Source: Tabrizicola sp.
Lineage (GTDB): Bacteria > Pseudomonadota > Alphaproteobacteria > Rhodobacterales > Rhodobacteraceae
Length of the DNA stretch: 33,211 bases
Assembly: GCF_030694085.1 (NCBI RefSeq)
Contig: NZ_JAUXZE010000003.1
Span: 1-33,211, forward strand
Reading direction: 5' to 3'
The translations under genes were made by a program, and so were the position numbers. The notes under the pieces were generated by a model. It had not been told where the DNA came from. It saw only the letters and a list, made by a program, of their open reading frames with translations, and did no database searches. This document shows, piece after piece, positions 23,984 to 31,763 of the stretch (positions are counted from its first letter, which is position 1; each line of letters starts with the position of its first letter).

Positions 23984-24874
23984 TTAAAAGCCGATGGATT
24001 GCAGGTAGGCGCGGTTCTTGCGTGCGTCGTCGATGGGGCTGACGTCCAGCGTCGGGTCACAGTCCTGCTCGACCGTGCACCAGCCTTCGAAACCTGCGTC
24101 AAGCAGGATCTGGCGCACGGCCGGAAAGTCGACGTCGCCGGTGCCAAGGTTGCAGAAGATGCCCTGGCCGCAGGCGTCGTAGAAGCCGGTGCTCTTGGCG
24201 ATAACATCAGACTTGACGGCCGGGTCGATGTCCTTGAAGTGCATGTAGGAAATTCGGTCGATGTGCCGGCGCATGAAGGCCACCGGATCAAAGCCCGCAT
24301 AGGAATGGTGGCCGGTGTCGAAGCAGATCTTCAGGATCTTCTCGTCCACCTCGTTCAGAAGACGCTCCAGCTCTGGCTCGAAATCGATGAAGCCTGCGGC
24401 ATGGGCGTGGACGCCGACGGTCAGGCCATAGTCCTCGGCCCCCAGCTTGGCGACCTTGGCGATGCGGTCGCGAAAGGCGGTCCATTCGGCCTGGTCCATC
24501 TGCTCGGCAGCGTCGGCCCGGCCCGCAGTCGGCGCGCGGCGAGGCGAGATGCTGTCGATCAGCACCAGATGCTGCGCCCCATGCGCCGTCAGCGCCTTGC
24601 AGGTGCGCACCGCGGCATCCCAGACCTCATCCCACTTGGCCGGGTCGTGAAACGGGCGGAAGACGACGCCGCCAATCAACTCCAGCCCGTTTTCGGCCAG
24701 TGCCGCGCCCAGAACACCTGGGTCTTCGGGCATGAATCCGATGGGGCCAAGCTCGATCCCCTTGTAGCCCGCGCCCGCGCAATCGGACAGGACCTGCCGC
24801 CAGGCCGGGTTGCGCGGGTCGTCTGCAAACTCGACGCCCCAGGAGCAGGGCGCATTGCCGATACGGATGGTCAT
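23984..24874 (-). CDS. TIM-barrel isomerase/dehydratase, IolE-like
   Basis: This 296-aa xylose-isomerase-like TIM-barrel protein starts MTIRIGNAPCSWGVEFADDP. Metal-ligand motifs of the family are present: IELGP early, GVHAHAAGF, ICFDTGHHSYAGFDP (Asp-x-Gly-His), YMHFKDIDP (His-x-Lys-Asp) and a final glutamate in CTVEQD. IolE (inosose dehydratase) and IolI/IolH proteins share this fold. Because the window encodes every other step from inositol to 2-deoxy-5-keto-gluconate 6-phosphate and aldolase, and no other dehydratase, I favour the IolE role. Direct sequence likeness cannot separate IolE from IolI here. It lies between two dehydrogenase genes, 9 and 22 bases from them. Confidence 0.75.
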   Translation of the reverse strand: MTIRIGNAPCSWGVEFADDPRNPAWRQVLSDCAGAGYKGIELGPIGFMPEDPGVLGAALAENGLELIGGVVFRPFHDPAKWDEVWDAAVRTCKALTAHGAQHLVLIDSISPRRAPTAGRADAAEQMDQAEWTAFRDRIAKVAKLGAEDYGLTVGVHAHAAGFIDFEPELERLLNEVDEKILKICFDTGHHSYAGFDPVAFMRRHIDRISYMHFKDIDPAVKSDVIAKSTGFYDACGQGIFCNLGTGDVDFPAVRQILLDAGFEGWCTVEQDCDPTLDVSPIDDARKNRAYLQSIGF

Positions 24875-24896
24875 TCGGGCCTCATGCCGTGAAGGT

Positions 24897-26009
24897 TCAT
24901 TGGGGGACGGCGTGCCAGCGGCCGTCGTCGGATGCCTTGAAGGCGGTGTCGATGATCCGGCTTACGGCAAGGCCGTCGCGGAAGGTGGGCCAGACCGGCT
25001 TGCCGGTGGCGATGGCGGTCAGGAAGTCCTTCGCCTCGATGATGATCTGGTCCTGGTAGCCGGTGCCGTGGCCGGGACCCTGGCAGAACGCAAGGTAGTC
25101 GGGATGCTGCGGCCCGGTCAGGATGCGTGTGAAACCGCGCGTCGCCTCTGGCCCTTCGGCGCGGTAAAGGTGGACGGCGTTCTGGTCTTCCTGGTCGAAG
25201 CGGATGCTACCTTTTGTTCCATGTATTTCATAGGCATAGCCCATCTTCCGCCCCGTGGCGACGCGACTGATGTAAAGGTGACCCATGACGCCAGAGGCAA
25301 AGCGCAACATGAGTTGGGCGTGGTCGTCGTTGTCGACCGCGACAGAACCGTCGGGGCCTGGGCGGGCCGCGTGGACCGTCTCGATCCGGGCAGAAAGCTC
25401 GGCCACCGGACCCATCAGCGCCAGCATGCAGTTGATCGGATGCGGCGCGAGATCGCCCATGCAACCGTTCGCACGACCGCTTGTGCGCCAGGTGGCGGGG
25501 AGCATCGGGTCGGCCAGAAAATCCTCGGTATGCTCGCCGCGGAACCAGGTCAGTTCACCGACTGCACCCTGTGCCAGGAGTTGCCGCACGAACTGCGTGG
25601 CCGGTGAGCGGACATAGTTGAAGCCGATCATGTTCGGCAGACCCGACGCCTCGGCCGCCGCGACCATCGCTTCGGCGTCCGCCAAAGAGGCGCCCAACGG
25701 CTTTTCGCAGAAGACCGGCTTGCCCGCGGCAAAGGCCGCCTCGGCAATCGCGCGATGAGTCGACTGGGGCGAGGCGATCACGACCGCTTCCACCTTTGGA
25801 TCAGCCACCAGGCCGCGCCAGTCGTCCGTCCCCCGGGCAAAGCCATAGGCGCTGCGATAGCGTTCGGCGCTGTCCGCGCTGGTGGCGGCGATCACCTCGA
25901 GCCGAGGCCGCAGGGTGGTGTCGAAGACCGCACCTACAGCCGACAAGGCCACTGCATGCGCCTTGCCCATATAGCCGCCACCGACCAGCCCGATCCCGAT
26001 GTTCGTCAC
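24897..26009 (-). CDS. Gfo/Idh/MocA family dehydrogenase (second copy), inositol 2-dehydrogenase candidate
   Basis: The 370-aa enzyme opens VTNIGIGLVGGGYMGKAHAV with the GxGxxG-type NAD loop, followed by VIASPQSTHRAIAE, FCEKPLG and DLAPHPINCMLALMG. I choose the GTG at 26009, which follows GGGGGGAGG; the open frame continues 252 codons upstream through the intergenic region and iolD and is not real. It is the first gene of the minus-strand operon, and the LacI-type palindrome lies 27 bases before it. As the gene nearest the shared operator it is the better IolG candidate of the two dehydrogenases, but the assignment is inference. Confidence 0.88.
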   Translation of the reverse strand: MTNIGIGLVGGGYMGKAHAVALSAVGAVFDTTLRPRLEVIAATSADSAERYRSAYGFARGTDDWRGLVADPKVEAVVIASPQSTHRAIAEAAFAAGKPVFCEKPLGASLADAEAMVAAAEASGLPNMIGFNYVRSPATQFVRQLLAQGAVGELTWFRGEHTEDFLADPMLPATWRTSGRANGCMGDLAPHPINCMLALMGPVAELSARIETVHAARPGPDGSVAVDNDDHAQLMLRFASGVMGHLYISRVATGRKMGYAYEIHGTKGSIRFDQEDQNAVHLYRAEGPEATRGFTRILTGPQHPDYLAFCQGPGHGTGYQDQIIIEAKDFLTAIATGKPVWPTFRDGLAVSRIIDTAFKASDDGRWHAVPQ

Positions 26010-26035
26010 GCCGTGCCTCCCCCCGCTCACCAGTA

Positions 26036-26051
26036 TTGCAACCGGTTGCAA
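26036..26051. promoter_or_regulatory. LacI-type operator between the divergent cyclitol operons
   Basis: TTGCAACCGGTTGCAA is a perfect 16-bp palindrome with the central CG-containing core usual for LacI-family sites. It lies 27 bp before the GTG of the minus-strand dehydrogenase and 70 bp before iolD. A plausible iolD promoter overlaps it: TTGCAA (26036-26041) as -35 and TATCCT (26058-26063) as -10 with 16 bases between, so binding would block transcription. Confidence 0.75.
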
Positions 26052-26120
26052 AAGCTGTATCCTCACTCGGCAGGCCGCGCAAGTCCCGTGTGGACGCCCG
26101 GCGGGGAGGACCATACGACG

Positions 26121-28004
26121 ATGACCAGGACTGGGACCAGAGTAGACGAGACCATCCGGCTGACGGTGGCACAGGCCATCGTGCGCTGGCTGATGAACCA
26201 GTTCATTGTGATCGGTGATCAAGAGGTCCGCATCTGCGGCGGCGGCTTCGGCATCTTTGGCCACGGCAACGTGCCCTGTCTGGGCGAGGCGCTGTATCCG
26301 GTCCACAAGGAGATGCCGCTTTATCGCGGGCAGAACGAGCAGAGCATGGGTTTTGCTGCGGCAGCCTATGCGAAGTATCACTTGCGTCGGCGGTTCATGT
26401 TCTGCACCGCAAGCGCCGGGCCAGGAACGGCGAACCTGCTGACCGCCGCCGCGCTTGCCCATGCCAACCGTCTGCCCGTTCTGATGCTGTGCGGCGATAC
26501 CTTCCTGACCCGCCTGCCCGACCCGGTGCTGCAACAGCTGGAGCATTTCGGCAATCCGACACTTGGCGTCAACGATGCCTTCAAGGCGGTCAGCCGCTAC
26601 TGGGACCGGATCACCCACCCGGCTCAGGTCCTGCAATCGCTGCCCACCGCTTTGGCCACCCTGCTGGACCCCGCCGATTGCGGCCCGGCCTTCCTGGGCC
26701 TGCCGCAGGATGTGCAGGGCTGGGCATATGACTACCCTGCGGCGTTCTTCGCCAAACGTGTCCACCGCATCCGCCGCCAGTCGCCTGACGTGCTTGAGAT
26801 CGCCGAGGCCGCCGCCCTTTTGCGCGCCGCGCAGCGCCCGTTGATCGTCGCGGGGGGCGGTGTGCAGTATTCAGGCGCGGTGGTGGAATTGACCGCCTTT
26901 GCCGAGGCGCATGGGATTCCCGTGGTAGAAACCATCGCGGGCCGGGCGAACTTGCTGGCCGACCATCCTCTGAACGTCGGCCCCTTGGGCGTGACCGGAT
27001 CGGACAGCGCCAATACCATCGCGGGCGAGGCAGACGTCGTGCTTGCGGTCGGCACACGGTTGCAGGATTTCACCACCGGATCCTGGACAGTCTTTGCGCC
27101 CGAGGCCCGTCTCATCGGCTTGAACGCGGGGCGGCATGATGCGGCCAAGCACCTTTCGCTGCCTGTGGTCGGTGATGCCAAGCTGGGGCTTCCGGCGCTG
27201 GACGCTGCACTTGATGGCCACCGCGCGCCAGAGGACTGGGTCGCCCGCGCGCAAGGTGAACGCAAGGCCTGGGACGCCTATGTCGCCGGGAACGTGGCAC
27301 ATGGGAACCGGCCAAACTCCTATGCCCAGGCCATCGGCGTGGTGAACGCGCTTTGCCATCCGCGCGACCGGGTGGTGACGGCGGCCGGGGGCCTGCCGGC
27401 CGAAGTGACCGCCAACTGGCGCACCTTGGGGATCGGGACGGTGGACGTGGAGTTCGGCTTTTCCTGTATGGGCTACGAGATCGCCGGAGGCTGGGGTGCG
27501 CGGATCGCTCAGGCTGAAGGCGAGGCCGACCGAGATACCATCGTCTTCGTCGGCGACGGCAGTTACCTTCTGATGAACTCGGACATCTATTCGTCGGTCC
27601 TGACGGGCAAGAAGCTGATCGTGCTGGTATTGGACAACGGCGGCTTTGCGGTCATCAACAAGTTGCAGAACAATACCGGGCAGGCCAGCTTCAACAACCT
27701 GATCGCCGATTGCCCGACCGTGGCCGAGCCCTTCGCGGTGGATTTCGAGGCCCACGCGCGCGCGATGGGCGCCAATGCCGAGACGGTCGCCAACCCTGCC
27801 GCGCTGGCCGAGGCGTTCCAGCGCGCCAAGGCTTCGACGAAGACAAGCGTCATCGTCATGCAGGTCGACGCTTACGAGGGTTGGACCACGCAAGGCCATG
27901 CATGGTGGGAGATCGGCACCGCCGAAGTTTCGGCCAGCGACGAAGTCCGCGCCAAGCATGCCGAGGTGGAAGCGGGCCGCGCGGGTCAAAGGCGGGGCGT
28001 CTGA
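26121..28004 (+). CDS. iolD: 3D-(3,5/4)-trihydroxycyclohexane-1,2-dione hydrolase IolD
   Basis: The 627-aa thiamine-diphosphate enzyme opens the six-carbon ring of trihydroxycyclohexanedione to 5-deoxy-glucuronate, a defining step of inositol breakdown. The N-terminal pyrimidine-binding part has GGGFGIFGHGNVPCLGEAL and the catalytic-type glutamate in GQNEQSMGFAAAAYAK; the ThDP motif is GDGSYLLMNSDIYSSVLTGK ... LDNGGF near residue 470. Length suits IolD. The start is ATG 26121, with GGGGAGG 10-16 bases upstream; the frame is open far upstream across the operator, which is not coding. Its stop overlaps the iolC start by one base (TGATG). Confidence 0.95.
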   Translation: MTRTGTRVDETIRLTVAQAIVRWLMNQFIVIGDQEVRICGGGFGIFGHGNVPCLGEALYPVHKEMPLYRGQNEQSMGFAAAAYAKYHLRRRFMFCTASAGPGTANLLTAAALAHANRLPVLMLCGDTFLTRLPDPVLQQLEHFGNPTLGVNDAFKAVSRYWDRITHPAQVLQSLPTALATLLDPADCGPAFLGLPQDVQGWAYDYPAAFFAKRVHRIRRQSPDVLEIAEAAALLRAAQRPLIVAGGGVQYSGAVVELTAFAEAHGIPVVETIAGRANLLADHPLNVGPLGVTGSDSANTIAGEADVVLAVGTRLQDFTTGSWTVFAPEARLIGLNAGRHDAAKHLSLPVVGDAKLGLPALDAALDGHRAPEDWVARAQGERKAWDAYVAGNVAHGNRPNSYAQAIGVVNALCHPRDRVVTAAGGLPAEVTANWRTLGIGTVDVEFGFSCMGYEIAGGWGARIAQAEGEADRDTIVFVGDGSYLLMNSDIYSSVLTGKKLIVLVLDNGGFAVINKLQNNTGQASFNNLIADCPTVAEPFAVDFEAHARAMGANAETVANPAALAEAFQRAKASTKTSVIVMQVDAYEGWTTQGHAWWEIGTAEVSASDEVRAKHAEVEAGRAGQRRGV

Positions 28005-28981
28005 TGGCCGATCTTGCGCGTCTGCAGGGCCGGAACTTCCTGGTCATCGGTCGGGCAGGCATGGACCTTTACGCCGATCCGCCCGGCACGCGGATCGAAG
28101 AGGCAACGCGGTTCACGACGGCGCTTGGCGGATCGTCGGCCAACATCGCCGTGGCGCTGACCCGGCAGGAGTGCCGCGCAGCGCTGGTCACCTGTGTGTC
28201 GGACGATGCGGTGGGTCGCTTCTGCCTGACCCAGCTTGACGCCTACGGCATCGACCGCACTCATATCCGCGCGATTGCAGGCGAGCCGCGCAATTCGCTG
28301 GCCGTGGTCGAAACGCGGATTCAGGACTGCCAGTCAGTCATCTACCGCAATAACGCCGCCGACTTCGCAATGACGGTCGCGGATGTGGAAGCCGTCGACT
28401 ACACGGCCTTTTCGGCCCTTATCACCACGGGCACGGTCCTGGCTGCCGAACCCTCGCGCAGTGCAGCTTTCCGGGCGTTCGAGCTGGCCCGTGCCGCTGG
28501 CGTGCCGCTGATCTTCGATGAGGATTACCGGCCATATTCCTGGCCTTCTGCCGCCGTCGCCGCCGAGGTCTACTCGCGCGCGGGTGCCCTGTGCGACGTG
28601 ATCGTCGGCAATGACGTGGAGTTCGGCTTTATGGCCGGGCACCCGGACCGGGGCCTGCACACTGCGCGCAGCCTGATCGCCAAAGGCGCGCAGATCGTCG
28701 TCTACAAGATGGGCGAAAAGGGCGCGGTCACGATCACCCCCGAGGGCGAGGTCTCCACCGGCATCTATCCGACCCAGGCCTTGAAACCCACTGGCGCGGG
28801 CGACAGCTTTCTTGGCGCCTTCATCGCCGGGCTTGCTGCGGGACTGTCGGTCCGGGCGGCGGTCCTGCGGGGATCGGCGGCCGCTGCGATGGTCGTGGCC
28901 CGCGTCGGCTGCGCCCCGGCCATGCCGACCCATGCCGAGCTTGACGCCTTCCTTGCCCATCACAGCGGCCCGACCGGATAA
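28004..28981 (+). CDS. iolC: 5-dehydro-2-deoxygluconokinase IolC (PfkB family)
   Basis: The 325-aa sugar kinase phosphorylates 2-deoxy-5-keto-gluconate at C6. PfkB-family signs are GRAGMDLYADPPG near the start, ALGGSSANIAVALTRQ and the C-terminal KPTGAGDSFLGAFIAGLAAG with the catalytic aspartate. RIEEATRFTTALGG is typical of IolC. It is a stand-alone kinase: the C-terminal DUF2090 aldolase domain fused to many proteobacterial IolC proteins is absent, and a separate class II aldolase is encoded two genes on. The ATG overlaps the iolD stop. Confidence 0.94.
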   Translation: MADLARLQGRNFLVIGRAGMDLYADPPGTRIEEATRFTTALGGSSANIAVALTRQECRAALVTCVSDDAVGRFCLTQLDAYGIDRTHIRAIAGEPRNSLAVVETRIQDCQSVIYRNNAADFAMTVADVEAVDYTAFSALITTGTVLAAEPSRSAAFRAFELARAAGVPLIFDEDYRPYSWPSAAVAAEVYSRAGALCDVIVGNDVEFGFMAGHPDRGLHTARSLIAKGAQIVVYKMGEKGAVTITPEGEVSTGIYPTQALKPTGAGDSFLGAFIAGLAAGLSVRAAVLRGSAAAAMVVARVGCAPAMPTHAELDAFLAHHSGPTG

Positions 28982-28992
28982 AGGGACCCCCC

Positions 28993-29832
28993 ATGCACAT
29001 CGCCCCCCATGACAACCAGAACTGCCCCATCGTCGACCGGGAGCATCCTTTGGTCCCTTACGTCTATTTCAATATCATCCACCTGAAAGCGGGCGGGCAG
29101 TTCGACTACCGCACCCCCGGCTATGAGACCTGCGTCGTCCCCGCCACCGGGACGGTGACCGTGGAAACCGCGGGCGAGACCTTTGCGGGCATCGGCAATC
29201 GGGGCGTCGATGTCTGGGACGGCGAGCCGGAGGGCGTCTATGTCCCGCAGGACACCGGCGCGCGGATTTCGGCGCTGACAGATACAGAAATCTTCCTCGC
29301 CGGAGCGAAATACTCGGAAACCCTGCGCCCCTTCGCCGTCCGGGCCGCAGACATCGACAAGGTGCAATACGGATCGGACGACACCAAGACCCACCGGAAG
29401 ATCAAGCATATCCTGGGCGCGGCCTACCATGACCGGGTTGGCCGCCTGCTGGTGTCCGAGCTTTACACAGTCGGCGCGGGCGGCTGGTCCGGTTTCCCCA
29501 GCCACAAGCATGACACCGACCGCCTGCCCGACGAGACGCGACATGACGAATGTTACAACTTCCGCTTCCGACCCGACTATGGCTCGGGCCTGCAGATGTT
29601 GCAGCGGGTCGATAATGAACCGGGCGATGCCTATCACATCATGAACCGGTCCACAGTCCTGATCGACAAGGGCTATCACCCCTGCTGCGTGCTGCCGGGG
29701 TATGAGATGTATTACTTCACCATCCTTGGCGGCCAAAGCCAGCGCAGCCTCAAGCAGTATTTCCAGCCGACCCACGCCGCTCAGTTGCACACGATCCCAG
29801 GGATCATGGACATGGTGGCCAAGTTCAAATGA
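28993..29832 (+). CDS. iolB: 5-deoxy-glucuronate isomerase IolB
   Basis: The 279-aa cupin-fold isomerase converts 5-deoxy-glucuronate to 2-deoxy-5-keto-gluconate. The metal-binding stretch FPSHKHDTDRLPDETRHDEC (about 172-191) with His, His and Glu is the IolB hallmark, followed by FRFRPDYGSGLQ and DKGYHPCCVLPGYEMYY near the end. Length matches the family. It starts 11 bases after iolC with AAGGGACC upstream and overlaps the aldolase gene by four bases (ATGA), so the operon order is D, C, B, aldolase. Confidence 0.95.
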   Translation: MHIAPHDNQNCPIVDREHPLVPYVYFNIIHLKAGGQFDYRTPGYETCVVPATGTVTVETAGETFAGIGNRGVDVWDGEPEGVYVPQDTGARISALTDTEIFLAGAKYSETLRPFAVRAADIDKVQYGSDDTKTHRKIKHILGAAYHDRVGRLLVSELYTVGAGGWSGFPSHKHDTDRLPDETRHDECYNFRFRPDYGSGLQMLQRVDNEPGDAYHIMNRSTVLIDKGYHPCCVLPGYEMYYFTILGGQSQRSLKQYFQPTHAAQLHTIPGIMDMVAKFK

Positions 29833-30674
29833 CGATTGCGACCCTGGCCCAGGTGCTGCAACCGGCGCTGAGGGGAGGCTATGCCGTCCCCGGCCTGGTC
29901 TGTCTGGGCTGGGAGGACATGCGCGCCTATGTTGCCGCCGCCGAGGCGGAGCGCGCGCCGATCATCCTGCAGGCCGGGCCTGGCTGCCGCGAGCACACTC
30001 CGCTGCCGATCCTGGGCCGGATGTTCCGCCATCTGGCCGAAGCCGCCAGTGTGCCCGTCGTGGCGCATCTTGACCACGGCACCTCGCTGGACGACTGCCG
30101 CGCGGCGCTGGACGCGGGGTTTACCTCGCTGATGTTCGACGGCTCGCGCCTGCCTTTGCAGGATAACATCGACCGGACCGCAGCAGTCGCCGAACTTGCC
30201 CATGCGGCGGGCATCAGCTGCGAGGGCGAGATCGGCTTTGTCGGCTATGCCGGCGGGGCGGCATCGGCCGGGACCGACCCGGCAGAGGCGGCGCGCTTTG
30301 CCCTCGAGACCGGGGTGGATGCAATGGCGATCTCGGTCGGCAACCTGCATCTGCAAGAGGCACCCGGCGGCGGACTGGACCTGCCCCGCCTGCGCGCCAT
30401 CGAGGCGCTGACCGACGTGCCGCTGGTGATCCACGGTGGGTCGGGCGTGCCTGCTGCCGACCGCACGCACCTTGCCGCCACAAGCCGCATCGCCAAGTTC
30501 AACATCGGCACCGAGCTGCGCATGGCCTTTGGCGAGGCCCTGCGCGAGGCAGTCGAGCGTGACCCGGCGCGCTTTGACCGGATCGCGATCCTGCGGGAAA
30601 CCGAGGCCCCCGTGACGCTGGCCTGCCGCGCGGTGATCCGCGGCCTTGGCGCCTCGGGCCGGGTTGGCGGCTAA
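29829..30674 (+). CDS. iolJ: class II aldolase, IolJ-type (5-dehydro-2-deoxyphosphogluconate aldolase)
   Basis: The 281-aa class II (zinc) aldolase of the fructose-bisphosphate aldolase family is expected to split 6-phospho-5-dehydro-2-deoxygluconate into dihydroxyacetone phosphate and malonate semialdehyde. Motifs: VVAHLDHGTSLDDC with the zinc and catalytic residues near 80, SLMFDGSRLPL, EGEIGFVGYAGG, an AISVGNLHLQE histidine in place of the usual GTSHG, and VIHGGSGVP. The NLH variant around the zinc histidine is unusual and may reflect the non-standard substrate. It is the last gene of the iolDCB operon; no T-rich terminator follows. Confidence 0.87.
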   Translation: MTIATLAQVLQPALRGGYAVPGLVCLGWEDMRAYVAAAEAERAPIILQAGPGCREHTPLPILGRMFRHLAEAASVPVVAHLDHGTSLDDCRAALDAGFTSLMFDGSRLPLQDNIDRTAAVAELAHAAGISCEGEIGFVGYAGGAASAGTDPAEAARFALETGVDAMAISVGNLHLQEAPGGGLDLPRLRAIEALTDVPLVIHGGSGVPAADRTHLAATSRIAKFNIGTELRMAFGEALREAVERDPARFDRIAILRETEAPVTLACRAVIRGLGASGRVGG

Positions 30675-30690
30675 ACCCTGAGTCAGTTTG

Positions 30691-30718
30691 ACGCTTGCAT
30701 CTGGCGGGGCGCAAGCGT
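30691..30718. promoter_or_regulatory. 8-bp inverted repeat before the aldo/keto reductase gene
   Basis: ACGCTTGC (30691-30698) and GCAAGCGT (30711-30718) are perfect complements around 12 bases. The right half continues as GCAAGCGTTGC, itself nearly palindromic and carrying the GCAA/TTGC half-sites of the operator at 26036. It lies 17 bp after the aldolase stop and 34 bp before the reductase start. A second LacI-family site is plausible; the lack of a T-run argues against a terminator. Confidence 0.45.
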
Positions 30719-30752
30719 TGCATAATCGACAGGCACCAATGAGGTTCAGGAG

Positions 30753-31724
30753 ATGCAACGCAAGCAAGTCGGGCTGTCGGGCCTGTGGGTCAGTGAAATC
30801 TGCATCGGCTGCATGACCTTTGGCGAACCACTCAGGGGCGGACATCCCTGGACCCTGCCCCCAGAACAATCGCGTTCGCTGATCGCGCAGGCGATCGAGG
30901 CGGGGGTCGACTTCTTCGACACCGCCAATGTCTACTCCGACGGCTCGTCCGAGGAAATTCTGGGGGACACGCTCTGGTCCCTGGCCCCACGCGACCGAAT
31001 CGTTCTTGCAACCAAGGTGTTCGGGGACGTCGATCCCTACCACCAGGGTCTGTCCCGGCGGGCGATCATGCGGCAGATCGACCTGTCGCTGAAGCGGCTG
31101 AAGACCGACTATGTCGACCTGTACCAGATCCACCGCTTCGACCCCACGACCCCCATCGAAGAGACGATGCATGCACTGGATGACCTGATCCGAGTCGGCA
31201 AGGTGCGCTACATCGGCGCCTCAACCATGTCCGCCTGGCAGTTCGCCAAGATGCAGACGGCGGCGCAGAGCAATGGCTGGACACCCTTCATCAGCATGCA
31301 GAACCAGATCAGCCTGATCTACCGAGAAGAAGAACGCGAGATGATCCCGCTTTGCCTGGATCAGGGCGTGGGACTGATCCCCTGGTCGCCCATCGGCCGG
31401 GGTCGGCTGGCGCGGCCCGCAGGCGTCGCCACGGCGCGGATCGAGACCGACGCCTATGGGCAAATGCTTTTCGCCCGGTCCGAGGCCGCGGACGCCGCCG
31501 TGATCGGTGCGGTGCAAGTGGTGGCGGCCGAGGTCGGGAGGCCGATGGCCCAGGTGGCTCTGGCCTGGGTCCGACAGAAACCGGGCGTCGTGGCCCCCAT
31601 CGTCGGCTATTCGCGACCCGAGCAGTTCACCGAAGCGCTGGCCGGACTGGACCTTGTGCTGACCAGCGACCAGATCGCCCGGCTGGAAGCGCCCTATGTA
31701 CCGCGCCTTCCCGTCAGCCAGTAG
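30753..31724 (+). CDS. aldo/keto reductase
   Basis: The 323-aa (alpha/beta)8 NADPH-dependent reductase shows the catalytic tetrad: Asp and Tyr in FFDTANVYSDGSSEE, Lys in ATKVFGD and His in LYQIHRFDP. VGLIPWSPIGRGRLARP and VAPIVGYSRPEQ are cofactor-site segments of the family. Cyclitol clusters often contain such reductases that interconvert inositol isomers or keto-inositols; the substrate cannot be read here. AGGAG touches the ATG and GAGG lies further up, so spacing is unusual. It starts 78 bases after the aldolase gene and probably has its own promoter (see 30691-30718). Confidence 0.9.
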   Translation: MQRKQVGLSGLWVSEICIGCMTFGEPLRGGHPWTLPPEQSRSLIAQAIEAGVDFFDTANVYSDGSSEEILGDTLWSLAPRDRIVLATKVFGDVDPYHQGLSRRAIMRQIDLSLKRLKTDYVDLYQIHRFDPTTPIEETMHALDDLIRVGKVRYIGASTMSAWQFAKMQTAAQSNGWTPFISMQNQISLIYREEEREMIPLCLDQGVGLIPWSPIGRGRLARPAGVATARIETDAYGQMLFARSEAADAAVIGAVQVVAAEVGRPMAQVALAWVRQKPGVVAPIVGYSRPEQFTEALAGLDLVLTSDQIARLEAPYVPRLPVSQ

Positions 31725-31763
31725 ATGTTTCCGCCCCACTCCGTTTCGCAGAAAGGTAGACCC

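Noticed and set aside
26010..26765. 252-codon N-terminal extension of the minus-strand dehydrogenase, overlapping iolD
   Set aside because: It lies antisense to iolD and across the operator; the NAD-binding motif begins at the GTG at 26009, which has a strong ribosome site.
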